NCBI RefSeq assembly: GCF_008932245.1
Contig: NZ_CP034910.1
Location: forward strand, 1,612,001 to 1,676,000
Origin: Sinorhizobium alkalisoli
Lineage (GTDB): Bacteria > Pseudomonadota > Alphaproteobacteria > Rhizobiales > Rhizobiaceae
Direction of reading: 5' to 3'
Length of the DNA stretch: 64,000 nt
Within the stretch, counting starts at the first letter, position 1, and every line of letters begins with the position of its first letter. The position numbers and the translations under genes were made by a program. Below, piece by piece: positions 25,961-35,664 of the stretch. The notes below the pieces were generated by a model, which was given only the letters and a program-made list of their open reading frames with translations, was not told the origin of the DNA and ran no database searches.

Positions 25961-26876
25961 GGCGGACCCTCGGATCGAGAAGGCCGTAGAGAATGTCGAC
26001 CAGAATATTGAAGACGATGACGAAGATCGCCACGAGGATCACGGTGCCCATGACAAGCGTATAATCGCGGTTGATCGCACCGAGAACGAAATAGCGGCCG
26101 ACGCCGGGAATGGTGAAGATCGTTTCCACGACTGCCGAGCCGGTCAGCAACGCCGCCGCGCAGGGCGCGAGATAGGAAACGACCGGCAACATGGCGCCGC
26201 GCATCGCATGCGTGACCACGACCGTGCGGGACGGAAGACCGTAGGCCTTCGCCGTGCGGATATGGTCGGTGTGGAGCGCCTCGATCATCGAGCCCCGCGT
26301 GAGCCTGGCGAAGACGGCGAGTTGCGGCAGTGCGAGCGCGATCATCGGCAGGATCAGGAAGCGCAACGATCCGTCGCCCCAGCCTCCGGCAGGCAGCCAC
26401 GAAAGGCTGATCGCAAAGATGAGCGTCAGCACCGGGCCGACGACGAAGTTCGGGACCGTAACGCCGATCGTCGAGACCGCCATGATCCCGAAGTCGAGGA
26501 TGCTGTTCTGCCTGAGGGCTGCAATCGTGCCGGCAAGCACACCGCCGATCACCGCCAGGAGCAAGGCGTAGAAGCCGAGTTCCATCGAATAGGGCAGGCC
26601 CTTGCCGATCAGCTGCGCGACGTTGTTGTCCTTATAGATGTAGCTCGGACCGAAGTCGCCCGTCACCGCATTGCTGAGATAGTGAACATATTGGCGCCAG
26701 AGCGGCTGATCGAGCTGATAGGTCCTCATCAGGTTCGCCATCGTCTGCGGCGGGAGAGGACGCTCGAGATTGAAGGGGCCGCCGGGGGCAAACCGCATCA
26801 GGAAGAAGGATATGGTGACGACGATGAACAGCGTCGGCACCGCACTCGCCAGTCGGCGAAGGATGAAGGGGATCAT
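25953..26876 (-). CDS. oppB: oligopeptide ABC transporter permease (OppB type)
   Basis: A 307-residue inner-membrane protein with six helices. Typical OppB marks are the N-terminal FILRRLASAVPTLFIV, the FAPGGPFN motif (about residues 29-36) before the first periplasmic loop, and the EAA loop RTAKAYGLPSRTVVVTHAMR near residue 200. It forms the translocation path with OppC. The gene lies 50 bases after oppA, with a strong hairpin between, and overlaps oppC by 8 bases, so OppA can be made in excess over the membrane parts. Confidence 0.95.
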   Translation of the reverse strand: MIPFILRRLASAVPTLFIVVTISFFLMRFAPGGPFNLERPLPPQTMANLMRTYQLDQPLWRQYVHYLSNAVTGDFGPSYIYKDNNVAQLIGKGLPYSMELGFYALLLAVIGGVLAGTIAALRQNSILDFGIMAVSTIGVTVPNFVVGPVLTLIFAISLSWLPAGGWGDGSLRFLILPMIALALPQLAVFARLTRGSMIEALHTDHIRTAKAYGLPSRTVVVTHAMRGAMLPVVSYLAPCAAALLTGSAVVETIFTIPGVGRYFVLGAINRDYTLVMGTVILVAIFVIVFNILVDILYGLLDPRVRHD

Positions 26877-26889
26877 GGACTTGCTCCGG

Positions 26890-26919
26890 AGGCGACGCGC
26901 GGGGGACCGCGCGTCGCCT
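26890..26919 (-). other. stable hairpin between oppA and oppB
   Basis: Perfect 12-base arms, AGGCGACGCGCG (26890-26901) and CGCGCGTCGCCT (26908-26919), with a 6-base loop and no T-run. It likely protects the 3' end of the oppA mRNA or partly terminates, as in many periplasmic-binding-protein operons. Confidence 0.7.
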
Positions 26920-26926
26920 CAGTTCG

Positions 26927-28525
26927 TTATTCGGCGACGCTCAGGAACCGGCTCAGGTGTTCGTTCGGCGCGTTGTCCTGCCAGCCTTGAACACGATCCG
27001 AGACGAGCCAGAGATCCGCCTGGGTCAGAAGCGGCGCGATCGGCTGTTCCTTCATCAACAGCGCTTCGGCCTCGTGGAGGATCTTCGAACGTTCGGCCGG
27101 ATCCTGCTCCTCATAGGACTTCTTCATCAGTGCGTCGTATTCCGCGTTATCGAACTTGCCGTAGTTGAACGTCTTGTTCGTGCTGATGCTGAGAGCAAGG
27201 AAGTTTTCCGCGTCGGCATAGTCCGCGACCCAGCCGGCGCGGGCGACGTTGAACTTGCCGCCTTCCTGCAGGTACGCATAGTGCGACGAAACGTCGAGGT
27301 TCACGAGCGAGACCTTGGCGCCGAAGGTGTTCTTCCACATGTCGGCAACGGCGGTTGCGACGCGCTCGTGGTTCGGGTTGGTGTTGTAGCGGATTTCGAT
27401 ATCGAGCGGCTTGCCACCCTCGCCGTAACCCGCCTCCTTCATCAGCGCAACGGCCTGGTCTTCGCGGTCCAGCTGCGACATGTCGGCAAAATCGGCCTTG
27501 GAAGGCTCGCCATAGCTCTCGATGCCCGGCGGCACCATGGAATAGGCCGGGATCTGTGAACCACTATAGATTTCCTTGGCGATGAAATCGCGATCGACGG
27601 CCATCGACAGGGCTCGCCGCACGCGGACGTCGCTGTAGGGTTCCTGGCGCGTGTCGAAGGCATAATAGTAGGTCGCCAGCGTCGGCGAGACATGGACCTG
27701 ATCACCGTAGGACTGACGCAGGCGGTCGATCTGGTCGGCGGAGAAGTTGTAGACGAGGTCCATTTCCTTGGCCTCGAATCGGCGGACGGAGGCCGCCTGG
27801 TCGTCGATCGGATAGAAGATCACCTTGTCGAGCTTGACGTTTGCCGCATCCCAGTAGTTCGTGTTCTTCTCCACCGTCAGGCTGTCGTTTGGCACGTGTG
27901 CGGTCAGCCGGAAGGCGCCGTTCGAAACCATCACGCCCGGCTTCACGAAATCGGTCCCGTTCTTTTCGACGCTCGCCTTGCTGACCGGAAGCGCGGTCTG
28001 GTGCGCCAGCAGCTCGAGGAAGAAGGGGGTCGGTCGCTCGAGGGTGATTTCGAGCGTCTTTTCGTCCACGACCTTCACCCCGAGCTGGTCGACCGGCAAT
28101 TCACCCTTGTTGACCTTTTCGGCGTTCTTGATCGGGAAGAGAATGTTGGCGTATTCGGCGGCCGTCTTCGGATCCTCGACGCGGCGGAACGAGAAGGCGA
28201 AGTCCTCGGCCGTCACCGGCGAGCCGTCCGACCATTTGGCGTCGGCGCGCAGCTTGAAAGTATAGACGGTGCCGTCATCCGACAGATCCCAGGTTTCGGC
28301 GGCACCCGGCACGATGTTGCCGGCGGCGTCGTAGATCGTCAGGCCTTCATAGAGGTCCTTGACGATGAATGCCTCGATATTGATGGAGGTGTGCGCCTGA
28401 TCGAGCGTCTGCGGCTCGCCGGCATTACCGCGGTGGAGTACCGCCTCGGCAAGCACCGGGCTTGCGCCGACGAGCAGCGAGCCGATGAGCGCGGCGGCAC
28501 CAAGTTTGAGTTTCATTGAAGCCAT
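26927..28525 (-). CDS. oppA: oligopeptide-binding periplasmic protein (OppA/SBP family 5)
   Basis: A 532-residue solute-binding protein of family 5. A Sec signal peptide (KLKLGAAALIGSLLVGASPVLA) is cleaved near residue 26. The mature protein opens EAVLHRGNAGEPQTLDQAHTS and has the family signature NIVPGAAETWDLSDDGTVYTF, plus KWSDGSPVTAEDF. The start at 28525 is set by AAGGAG 7 bases upstream. It is the first gene of oppA-B-C-DF and decides substrate specificity; peptides or murein peptides are likely. In S. meliloti pSymB an opp operon lies next to the same aldolase gene, which supports the assignment. Confidence 0.95.
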   Translation of the reverse strand: MASMKLKLGAAALIGSLLVGASPVLAEAVLHRGNAGEPQTLDQAHTSINIEAFIVKDLYEGLTIYDAAGNIVPGAAETWDLSDDGTVYTFKLRADAKWSDGSPVTAEDFAFSFRRVEDPKTAAEYANILFPIKNAEKVNKGELPVDQLGVKVVDEKTLEITLERPTPFFLELLAHQTALPVSKASVEKNGTDFVKPGVMVSNGAFRLTAHVPNDSLTVEKNTNYWDAANVKLDKVIFYPIDDQAASVRRFEAKEMDLVYNFSADQIDRLRQSYGDQVHVSPTLATYYYAFDTRQEPYSDVRVRRALSMAVDRDFIAKEIYSGSQIPAYSMVPPGIESYGEPSKADFADMSQLDREDQAVALMKEAGYGEGGKPLDIEIRYNTNPNHERVATAVADMWKNTFGAKVSLVNLDVSSHYAYLQEGGKFNVARAGWVADYADAENFLALSISTNKTFNYGKFDNAEYDALMKKSYEEQDPAERSKILHEAEALLMKEQPIAPLLTQADLWLVSDRVQGWQDNAPNEHLSRFLSVAE

Positions 28526-29100
28526 TTGTCTGCTCCTTCCCCTCTTTTTGGGTTGTGTCGATCGCAGGAGAGAAGTGCAAATTCTCACCAAAGGCAAGGC
28601 GATTTGTGTGGGACCATTGCACTCACTTTTATAAAAGAAAAACCTGATGATCTCCCTGGTTGTATTTCACCTGCGATGGATTCCATCGCTTTTGCGACGT
28701 GGACGGCCAGCCGAATTATGCGCCCGGTAATGCCAACTGCAACGTTTTAGATTCGCAGCTGCCGCCGGCGAGATTGCCGCGAACCGACTGCCATGCAAAC
28801 TTCATGAAACGAGACCGCACTTTACGTAATATGCCGAAAAATTCCGCCGCATTTCCGCAATCTTATTGCGCGTCGCCGTCTCACACGCCTTGGGGCACTT
28901 TTGCTCGCGGAAGCATTCGGCTCGCGCGGGGCGATGACCACGGCCACGGACCCAGACCACCACCAGAGGGCGAATTCCGCGATTTCCGGCGGTGCCATTC
29001 TTCATCCACAGTAAAAATGGCTGACGCACGTAAATCAAATGGGCGACGCGGCCGCCGGGCCCGTTGCCAAATGACCGGCATCAATTATTGTGCCGGTCAC
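28526..29100. other. intergenic region between divergent oppA and aldolase genes
   Basis: About 575 bases upstream of oppA (leftward) and, with the RIME-like element, of the aldolase gene (rightward). Both promoters should lie here. No gene is supported. Confidence 0.5.
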
Positions 29101-29175
29101 TACAGCGCCGCGCGTCTTGGTTGGACGCGCAAAGGTCGCTGCAGCACTTTGAGGTGCTGCATGTCTTTGTCCTTG
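29101..29175. repeat. RIME-like intergenic mosaic element (partial)
   Basis: It starts TACAGCGCCGCGCGTC, the same opening as the full copies at 42115 and 45700. It contains two palindromes: GCGCGTC/GACGCGC (around 29110-29130) and GCAGCAC/GTGCTGC (around 29140-29160). Confidence 0.75.
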
Positions 29176-29353
29176 AATAGAGGTAGAAGGCATGCAGTGG
29201 CGCTCTTCACGCCGGTTTCGCGGTGCCGGATCGTCTTTCGCCGGGCATCCGAAACGGACCGGGGAAGAGCCCGAACGCGCTTTCGCGGGCGAGACTTTCG
29301 CCCATCCATATCGCGGCGCCCGGAGTGAGGTGCCGGTCATCAGGGAGATTCGA

Positions 29354-30397
29354 ATGGCATTGATCACGTTGCGGCAATTGCTCGACCATGCGGCGGAGAA
29401 CGATTATGCGCTGCCAGCCTTCAATGTGAACAATCTCGAATACATTCAGGCGGTAATGCGCGCCGCCGATGCGACGGACTCTCCCGTTATCCTGCAGGCA
29501 AGCCGCGGCGCGCGCGCCTATGCGGGCGACGCCTTCCTGCGGCACCTGATCCTCGGCGCGGCAGAGGAATACCCCCATATTCCGATCTGTCTCCATCTCG
29601 ACCACGGCGACCAGCCGTCGACCTGCATTTCAGCGATCACCAACGGCTTCACCTCGGTGATGATGGACGGCTCGCTCGAGAAGGACGGCAAGACGGTTGC
29701 GAGCTATGAATACAATGTCGCCGTGACCGCCGAGGTGGTGAAGATCGCCCATGCGGCCGGCGTTTCCGTCGAGGGCGAGCTCGGCTGCCTCGGCAATCTG
29801 GAGACCGGCGCGGGCGACAAGGAAGACGGACATGGCTTCGAAGGCAAGCTGTCGCGCGAGGAACTGCTGACCGATCCCGACCAGGCGTTCGATTTCGTGT
29901 CGAGGACAGGAGTCGATGCGCTGGCCGTTGCGATCGGCACGAGCCATGGCGCCTACAAGTTCACCCGCGCACCGGACGGCGACATCCTGTCGATCGACAC
30001 GATCGCCAGGATCAACAAGAAGCTGCCGAACACGCATCTCGTGATGCACGGATCCTCTTCCGTTCCGGCCGATCTGCAGGAGCTTTTCAACGCCTATGGC
30101 GGCGAGATGAAGAAAACCTGGGGCGTGCCCGTCTCGGAAATTCAGAAGGCTATTCCGCTCGGGGTCCGCAAGGTCAATATCGACACCGACCTGCGCCTTG
30201 CCTTCACCGGCGAGATCCGCAAGCATCACCTGCAGCATCCGGACAATTTCGACCCGCGCAACTATCTGAAGCCGGCGATCGCGCACATGACGGAAGTCTG
30301 CAAGGAGCGTTTCGAAGCGTTCCGCGCGGCCGGCCAGGCTTCGAAGATCCGCGTCCTTCGGCTGCCGGAAATGGCAAAGCGCTACGCGGCCGCCTGA
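29354..30397 (+). CDS. cbbA: class II fructose-bisphosphate aldolase
   Basis: A 347-residue zinc-dependent aldolase of the Calvin-cycle/type B subgroup. It splits fructose 1,6-bisphosphate into DHAP and glyceraldehyde 3-phosphate (gluconeogenesis, pentose and possibly Calvin cycles). Zinc ligands are in CLHLDHGD (His near residue 83), in GELGC (Glu near 142) and in GTSHGAYKF and VMHGSSSV (two His near 199 and 232). The start at 29354 has GGGAG about 7 bases upstream; a 54-codon upstream extension is not protein-like. S. meliloti carries a second cbbA copy at this place on pSymB, as I recall. It is monocistronic and followed by a terminator. Confidence 0.95.
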   Translation: MALITLRQLLDHAAENDYALPAFNVNNLEYIQAVMRAADATDSPVILQASRGARAYAGDAFLRHLILGAAEEYPHIPICLHLDHGDQPSTCISAITNGFTSVMMDGSLEKDGKTVASYEYNVAVTAEVVKIAHAAGVSVEGELGCLGNLETGAGDKEDGHGFEGKLSREELLTDPDQAFDFVSRTGVDALAVAIGTSHGAYKFTRAPDGDILSIDTIARINKKLPNTHLVMHGSSSVPADLQELFNAYGGEMKKTWGVPVSEIQKAIPLGVRKVNIDTDLRLAFTGEIRKHHLQHPDNFDPRNYLKPAIAHMTEVCKERFEAFRAAGQASKIRVLRLPEMAKRYAAA

Positions 30398-30411
30398 CGG
30401 CCCCACAGCAC

Positions 30412-30508
30412 CGCGTCTGATCAGGCGCATCAGACGCGCAAAAATCGCTCGAACGCTTTGAATTTCTGCATGTCACCTTAAACCGACGCGATTTACGATG
30501 ACATGCAG
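30412..30508. repeat. palindromic RIME-related element after aldolase
   Basis: Two palindromes: CGCGTCTGAT (30412-30421) with ATCAGACGCG (30429-30438), and CTGCATGTCA (30466-30475) with TGACATGCAG (30499-30508). The CGCTTTGAATTTCTGCATGT segment between them resembles the element near 63815. Confidence 0.7.
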
Positions 30509-30526
30509 TCGGGCAGAAAACACGAT

Positions 30527-30556
30527 AAAGCCGCGTTCCCGAAAGGGCGCGGTTTT
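30527..30556. terminator. bidirectional terminator between aldolase and msbA2
   Basis: A stem AAAGCCGCG (30527-30535) with CGCGGTTTT (30548-30556, one G-U pair) and a 12-base loop. T-runs follow on the plus side, ending the aldolase transcript; the minus side could serve the convergent msbA2 operon. Confidence 0.65.
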
Positions 30557-30565
30557 GCCTTTGTG

Positions 30566-32353
30566 TCACTTCATTGCCGGCGCCTCGTGTTCATAGAGCT
30601 GGTCCATGGTGAGCGAGGCCACCTCCGAAAGCCGTGACTGGCTCTTCACCCGACCACTGCCGAGTACCACGATATCGTCGCAGAAGGAGATCGTGCTGCG
30701 GTGGTGGCTGATGACGATCGTCGTGCGCCGCCCGGCCCGCAATTTCAGGGTCTCGACGATTGCCGCCTCCGAGAGGCCGTCGACCGCATTCGTCGCTTCG
30801 TCGAGGATCAGGACGGCCGGGTCGCGCAACAGGGCCCTGGCGAGGGCGATGCGCTGTCGCTGTCCGGCCGAAAGGCTGGCCCCCCGATAGCCGACAGTCG
30901 TTCCATAGCCTTCCGGAAACTCTTCGATGAAGCCATGCGCCTCCGCCAGCCTTGCCGCACGCTCCACCTCGGTGAAAGCGGCCGGCTGGCCATAGCAGAT
31001 GTTTTCGAGGATCGTTCCGTCCACGAGTTCCAGGTCCTGGCTGGCGACGGCAATCTGGCGTCGCCACTGCCCCGGGTCGATTTCGCCAAGCGGCACGCCA
31101 TCGACGAGAATGCGCCCCTCATCCGGTTCCACGAACCGGCACAGGAGATTGACAATCGTGGTCTTGCCGGCGCCGGAACGGCCGATGATCGCGGTCGAGC
31201 ATCCGCTGCGGATTTCGAAATTCGCCGCGTGCAAAACCGTGGTTCGGCCGCCGGAGCCCGGATACCTGAAAGTCACCTTATCGAATTCGATGCGCTCGCC
31301 GAGACCCTCGACCGGCCGACTCCCGGACGGCGGCCTTGGCTTGTCGGAGGAGTCGAGCAGCCAACGCACCTCTTCCAGCGAGCCGCTCCAGCCCTGGAAC
31401 TGACTCCAGGACATCTGCAGCGCCCGCACATGCGGCTGCAGCCGGTAAAGGAGAACGACGAAGGCGACGATCACCGGAAAGCTCACGCCGACGAGCCAGG
31501 CGCTGACGACCGCCGCCAGGAACAAGGCGGAATGGAGCACTTCGGTGAGCGGCGGCAACGCGCCCTGACGGGCTTGCAGCACGAAACCGGCGCGGCGGAC
31601 GGCGTCGGAGGCGGCATCGAAGGCGGACTTCTCACGATCCTCCTGGCCGAAGACGCGGATCAGCCGTCCCGCATGCACGAGATGAAGCATTCGGGCCGCG
31701 AGCTCGCTGTTGAAGGAGGTCACATCGCGGCTTGGCCCCTTGAGCGTCGCGGAGAGCGCCGCATGCGCAAGCTGGACGAGGACGAGGCCGATCGCCACGA
31801 ACAGGGTCATCTGCCAGGACAGAAGCAGAAGGAAGGCGAGCAGGATCACCGCGGCGCAGGCATTCACGATGGCCGAAAGTGCAGTTTGGACGGCATCGGA
31901 CGCACGCCACGATTCATTGGAAATGATGTTGAGCAGACGACCGGGATTTTCCTGGAGGAAGAAGGGATATCCGATCCGAAGCAACTGGTCGGAGAGTGCG
32001 CTGCGAATGGCGTGGCTCGCCTTGCCATAGAGGAAGGTCGTCAGAATCGTATTCCCGAAGGCGAGCACGTTCTTGAGGCAGATCAGCGCCAGCACCGCGG
32101 CTGCAATGACCAGCAGCCTTTCGCCGTCGTCAAGGCCCTCCCCCACCTGCTGAAAGAAAGCGGAGATCCCACTGAGCCCGGAGCTATCGTCGTTCCCCGC
32201 GATGATGCCGAGCATCGGGATTATGAGGCCGATGCCGGCGCCCTCGAGCGTGGCACTCGCAAGACCAAGAAGAACGACCGCCGGCAGCAGTCGCCATTGC
32301 CGCCCGAGGGCATCGCGCAACAGCTGAAAGCCGGGCACAAACATTCGTAGCAT
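30566..32353 (-). CDS. msbA2: MsbA-like lipid/glycan ABC exporter
   Basis: A 595-residue half-transporter that works as a homodimer. The N-terminal membrane domain has six helices (about residues 15-320). The ATPase domain (about 345-590) has Walker A GRSGAGKTT (near 388), signature LSAGQRQR (near 491) and Walker B LILDEATNA (near 513). The start at 32353 shares one base with the stop of the upstream glycosyltransferase gene (TAATG). It is the last gene of an acyltransferase-glycosyltransferase-glycosyltransferase-exporter operon. S. meliloti MsbA2 in such a cluster on pSymB was reported as essential for legume symbiosis; the match of order suggests this is its orthologue. The exported glycan or lipid is not established. 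Confidence 0.9.
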   Translation of the reverse strand: MLRMFVPGFQLLRDALGRQWRLLPAVVLLGLASATLEGAGIGLIIPMLGIIAGNDDSSGLSGISAFFQQVGEGLDDGERLLVIAAAVLALICLKNVLAFGNTILTTFLYGKASHAIRSALSDQLLRIGYPFFLQENPGRLLNIISNESWRASDAVQTALSAIVNACAAVILLAFLLLLSWQMTLFVAIGLVLVQLAHAALSATLKGPSRDVTSFNSELAARMLHLVHAGRLIRVFGQEDREKSAFDAASDAVRRAGFVLQARQGALPPLTEVLHSALFLAAVVSAWLVGVSFPVIVAFVVLLYRLQPHVRALQMSWSQFQGWSGSLEEVRWLLDSSDKPRPPSGSRPVEGLGERIEFDKVTFRYPGSGGRTTVLHAANFEIRSGCSTAIIGRSGAGKTTIVNLLCRFVEPDEGRILVDGVPLGEIDPGQWRRQIAVASQDLELVDGTILENICYGQPAAFTEVERAARLAEAHGFIEEFPEGYGTTVGYRGASLSAGQRQRIALARALLRDPAVLILDEATNAVDGLSEAAIVETLKLRAGRRTTIVISHHRSTISFCDDIVVLGSGRVKSQSRLSEVASLTMDQLYEHEAPAMK

Positions 32354-33384
32354 TACGGACCTCGCTCCAGCCTCGACACCGCCTCGCCGACGTCGTGCAG
32401 TTCGGTAGGCGTCGCGCGGCCGGCAAGCCAGAGTCGTGCGAACCTCGCAGCCCCGGTGAGGTTCATCAGCACGATCGGCCAGTGGGAAAGCTGCAGATCG
32501 GGATCGAATCTCGGGCCGAAGAAAGTCTCGGCCAAAGCCGATCGCACTGTCCAGAAGAAATGCTTCACCAGCCATGGCGCCTTGAAGAGATGCTTCAGGC
32601 ACAGGGCGCCGTTGCCCAGGCTATAGTTTCGGTGAAGCCTCTCGATCTCCGCACGGTCGCGCCGGCCATGATGATGGTATACCGTCATATCCGGCACGTA
32701 TTCGACGGGGATGCCGAGCACGTAGGCACGCACGAGATAATCGGTGTCCTCCGCGGACTGCAGCGGCGCCCCCGCGCCGAAGCGTTCGTCGAAACGGCCG
32801 ATGCGGGCAGCCACTTCGCTATGCATGGTCATGTTGCAACCAAGCACGAAGCCGCCGGGATGGACGTCCGGGGTAAACACCGCCGGCACCGGCGATCGTT
32901 TGACCGTGAAGGGCAGATCGCAATGATTGCCGAGCTCGACGCGCCCGCCCCGGACGACACGGTCACCCTTGGCGTAGTGCCGCTGCAAATCGCCGAGATA
33001 GGGCCGACCGACCTCGCAGTCGTCGTCGATGAAGACGAGGACGCGTCCGCGCGCCCGTTGCATGCCGGCATTGCGGGCAAAGGCAAGCCCCGGTCGGCCT
33101 TCCACGACGATGGTGATCGTCACTCGCGAGGCGGCAGCCATGCGGCGGAGCTCGTCCTGCGTTGCGTCCGTCGAGCAATTGTCGACCACCACGATCTCCG
33201 TTGTGATCGCGGGATGAGCGCGGCAGGTTTCTTCGATGGAGCGAATGCATGAGGCAAGCGCCTTCGCCCGATCGCGCGTGCAGACGATGAAGCTTGCAAA
33301 TGGTGCCCGACCGGTCGGGGCCCGCGACGCCGTGCTCACGGCCTCGCACTGCTTCATCTCAATGTCGGAACGTCCGAATGCCAT
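32353..33384 (-). CDS. family 2 glycosyltransferase
   Basis: A 343-residue GT-A-fold enzyme. The nucleotide-sugar site is marked by ASFIVCTRDRAKAL (about residues 28-41), VVDNCSTDAT (near 67) and the DDD-type metal motif in VLVFIDDDCEV (near 117). The acceptor or base region is SAEDTDYLVRA (near 211). A hydrophobic C-terminal part (PWLVKHFFWTV) suggests membrane association. The start at 33384 is one base after the previous gene's stop; a TTG 15 bases upstream is an alternative. It probably adds a sugar to a lipid-linked or surface polysaccharide precursor exported by the MsbA2-like transporter. Confidence 0.9.
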   Translation of the reverse strand: MAFGRSDIEMKQCEAVSTASRAPTGRAPFASFIVCTRDRAKALASCIRSIEETCRAHPAITTEIVVVDNCSTDATQDELRRMAAASRVTITIVVEGRPGLAFARNAGMQRARGRVLVFIDDDCEVGRPYLGDLQRHYAKGDRVVRGGRVELGNHCDLPFTVKRSPVPAVFTPDVHPGGFVLGCNMTMHSEVAARIGRFDERFGAGAPLQSAEDTDYLVRAYVLGIPVEYVPDMTVYHHHGRRDRAEIERLHRNYSLGNGALCLKHLFKAPWLVKHFFWTVRSALAETFFGPRFDPDLQLSHWPIVLMNLTGAARFARLWLAGRATPTELHDVGEAVSRLERGP

Positions 33385-33385
33385 C

Positions 33386-34501
33386 TCACAGACAACCAAA
33401 TCGAGGAAGGACCGTTGCGGCCGGCACCGACCGCAGATATTGCGCTAGATCGTCCGCCTTGCGGCTGGCGGCGAGCGAGAGGCGGCTGCACCAGGGTGCT
33501 CGGGAGGCGGGCAGCAACCCGTAGCGCTCGCGGCGGCGGATCAGCCCCCACTTCCCCGTTCGCGTCAGGAACTCATGCGTGAGCTCGGGACGGTTCTCAT
33601 CGGCGATGAGCTGGTAAAGGAAGTAAAAGAAGCAGAGAAGGCCGTCCTCGTAGGCGCCTCGCGTCTCCGTCGGCTGGGCGGCGATCGCCCGCTCGACCTC
33701 GAGGATGAACAGCGCGAGCGATCGAATGCCGCTTGACGTGACGGAGAGCGCGATATCGCGAAGGGCGCTCGTATCGACGGAAAATCCCTGGCGTTCAAGG
33801 TTTTCGGCAACGATCTTCAGATGCGTCCGACGCATCTGCCGCTGGTGTTTGCTCGTGACGCTGCCCCCATGAATGCGATAGGCAATCAGGGCCTCATCGA
33901 TCATCGCCAAGGGAAAGCGCCCGGCGATGCGCCGGAACAGATCGAAATCTTCGGCATGCGGATAGGCCGGATCGTAGACGAGCATGTCGTCCGGAATTAC
34001 GCGGCGATTGAAGACCACCGTCGAATGGATGAAGATCGTGAAAAACGCCGAAAGAATGGGCAGGCTCGCTGCCCGATAGATCGGGTCGGGCTTGCCGCGA
34101 AGCAGTCGGCTGCCGATCAGCCTGTCGACACCCGTACCGCACATGGCCAAGCCAGGCTCAGCGTCGAACAGCGCCATCTGGCGCGAAAGGCGCATGGAAT
34201 AGGCGATATCATCGGCATCCATGCGGGCGACGAACTCGCCGGTGGCAAGCCCCAGCCCTTCGTTCAGGGTAGCAATGAGGCCGCGGTTTTCCCGCGAGAC
34301 AATAGAAATCCGCCGATCGGCCTGTCGATATCGCTCGATGATCTCAAGCGAACGGTCGGTCGATCCGTCATCGATCGCGATGATCTCAAGGTTCTTGTAG
34401 TCCTGGCGCAGAAGGCTTTCGAGCGCCAGCGGGAGATAGGCCTCCGCATTGTAAACGGGAAGCAGCACGGAAACCAATGGGGTGAACGTTGCTTGACTCA
34501 T
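33386..34501 (-). CDS. family 2 glycosyltransferase (second)
   Basis: A 371-residue GT-A enzyme with LVSVLLPVYNAEAYL (about residues 9-23), IAIDDGSTDRS (near 44) and the metal-binding FVARMDADDIA (near 91). HAEDFDLFRRIAG (near 185) holds the candidate catalytic acid. The C-terminal third is alpha-helical without clear membrane spans. It starts within the stop of the acyltransferase gene (ATGA overlap) and ends two bases before the next glycosyltransferase start, so all four genes are translationally coupled. Donor and acceptor are unknown. Confidence 0.9.
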   Translation of the reverse strand: MSQATFTPLVSVLLPVYNAEAYLPLALESLLRQDYKNLEIIAIDDGSTDRSLEIIERYRQADRRISIVSRENRGLIATLNEGLGLATGEFVARMDADDIAYSMRLSRQMALFDAEPGLAMCGTGVDRLIGSRLLRGKPDPIYRAASLPILSAFFTIFIHSTVVFNRRVIPDDMLVYDPAYPHAEDFDLFRRIAGRFPLAMIDEALIAYRIHGGSVTSKHQRQMRRTHLKIVAENLERQGFSVDTSALRDIALSVTSSGIRSLALFILEVERAIAAQPTETRGAYEDGLLCFFYFLYQLIADENRPELTHEFLTRTGKWGLIRRRERYGLLPASRAPWCSRLSLAASRKADDLAQYLRSVPAATVLPRFGCL

Positions 34502-35664
34502 GTCCATCGCGTGTCCGAAACCTGGAGGGTCCCTCCACGCTCGACCGTTGCGCCTGGGTAGGCCGCGCTTGCGGCATCCGCCCCTGCGATGGCCGGGGCG
34601 CTGCCGGCTTGCCGCGCATAAGGGAAATGGCGCTTCAGCGCATTCAGCGGACTTTCGAAGGCGATCCAGGAGATCCAGGCGAGGAGCAAAGTGGCGGTGC
34701 CGGCGACTGCCAATCGCCCGGCGCCCTGCTCCGAGACATTGACCGGAATGAAAGCTTGCGCCTTGACGACCAGTGCAAGCGCGATGGCGTGGTAGAGATA
34801 GATACCATAGCTGATGCGCCCGAGTGCGGTGACGGGCGGAGCTTGGACCAAACGTCCGACATAGCCGCCAATGCCGCGCGAGCACGCGCCGACGAGCAGC
34901 GTCAGCGGCAGAAGCGGGAACACCTCAAGTCCGATCCAGACAAACCATTCGAGCACCGGCGTCGTCGCCACGCTCTTGAGCGGGAACAGGATCAGTGACA
35001 CGACCAGGAGTGGCTTCCAAGAGCGCTCCGCCCATCGCGGCAGGGCTGCGCCGCCCGCTCGATGGGCCGCCAGCAGCGCACCCGCCGCCAAGGCATCCAT
35101 CGAGGCAGGCGGCAACAGATCGCGCGCCAGCGTTGGCGTCCCGGTCACGGGCCAATAGAAGCGGAAAGCGAGCGAGCAGAGGACGACACCGACGCAGATC
35201 GTCGCGATCGAGCGTCGCGGCGCCACAAGCACGACCAGCGGCCAGACGATATAGAACTGCTCCTCGATGCTCAGGCTCCAGGTGTGGCAGAGAACCCAGG
35301 GCGTCCATGCATCCTGATGAGCATACCAGAAGTTCGACAGGTAGAGCGCGTGCCAGCCGAGCACCTTTCCGGAGGTCTCCAGGCCGGTAAGCCACACGGC
35401 TCCGAGAACTGCGAAATAGGGCGGAAAGATGCGCAGCGCCCGACGCGCATAGAAGGACTTCAGCGCCGTTGCCGGTTCGAAGCGCTGGTCGTCTCGTGCG
35501 TCCAGGAGCAGCCGCGTGATCAGAAACCCGCTCAGCACGAAGAACAGTCTGACGCCGATATGGCCCCAATGGGATCCGTCCGTCGCATAGAAATGCGCGT
35601 AAACCACCATCAGGACCGCGACGGCTCGAATTCCGTCGAGCTGCTGGTCGCGCGCAATCCGCAT
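34498..35664 (-). CDS. acyltransferase family 3 membrane protein
   Basis: A 388-residue inner-membrane protein with about ten helices, of the acyltransferase-3 family (OafA/NodX/ExoZ-like O-acetyl transfer to glycans). The family opening is QQLDGIRAVAVLMVVYAHF (residues 7-25), with the proposed catalytic His in YAHF, then RLFFVLSGFLITRLLL and YARRALRIFPPYF. SIEEQFYIVWPL is the second conserved block. The ATG at 35664 is preferred to that at 35670, because AAGGGG abuts the latter. It is the first gene of the operon and likely acetylates or succinylates the glycan assembled by the two glycosyltransferases. The C-terminal 45 residues are low complexity. Confidence 0.92.
   Translation of the reverse strand: MRIARDQQLDGIRAVAVLMVVYAHFYATDGSHWGHIGVRLFFVLSGFLITRLLLDARDDQRFEPATALKSFYARRALRIFPPYFAVLGAVWLTGLETSGKVLGWHALYLSNFWYAHQDAWTPWVLCHTWSLSIEEQFYIVWPLVVLVAPRRSIATICVGVVLCSLAFRFYWPVTGTPTLARDLLPPASMDALAAGALLAAHRAGGAALPRWAERSWKPLLVVSLILFPLKSVATTPVLEWFVWIGLEVFPLLPLTLLVGACSRGIGGYVGRLVQAPPVTALGRISYGIYLYHAIALALVVKAQAFIPVNVSEQGAGRLAVAGTATLLLAWISWIAFESPLNALKRHFPYARQAGSAPAIAGADAASAAYPGATVERGGTLQVSDTRWT

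Noticed and set aside
30701..32350. 549-codon plus-strand frame opposite msbA2
   Set aside because: Antisense shadow; the Walker motifs and operon structure are on the minus strand.
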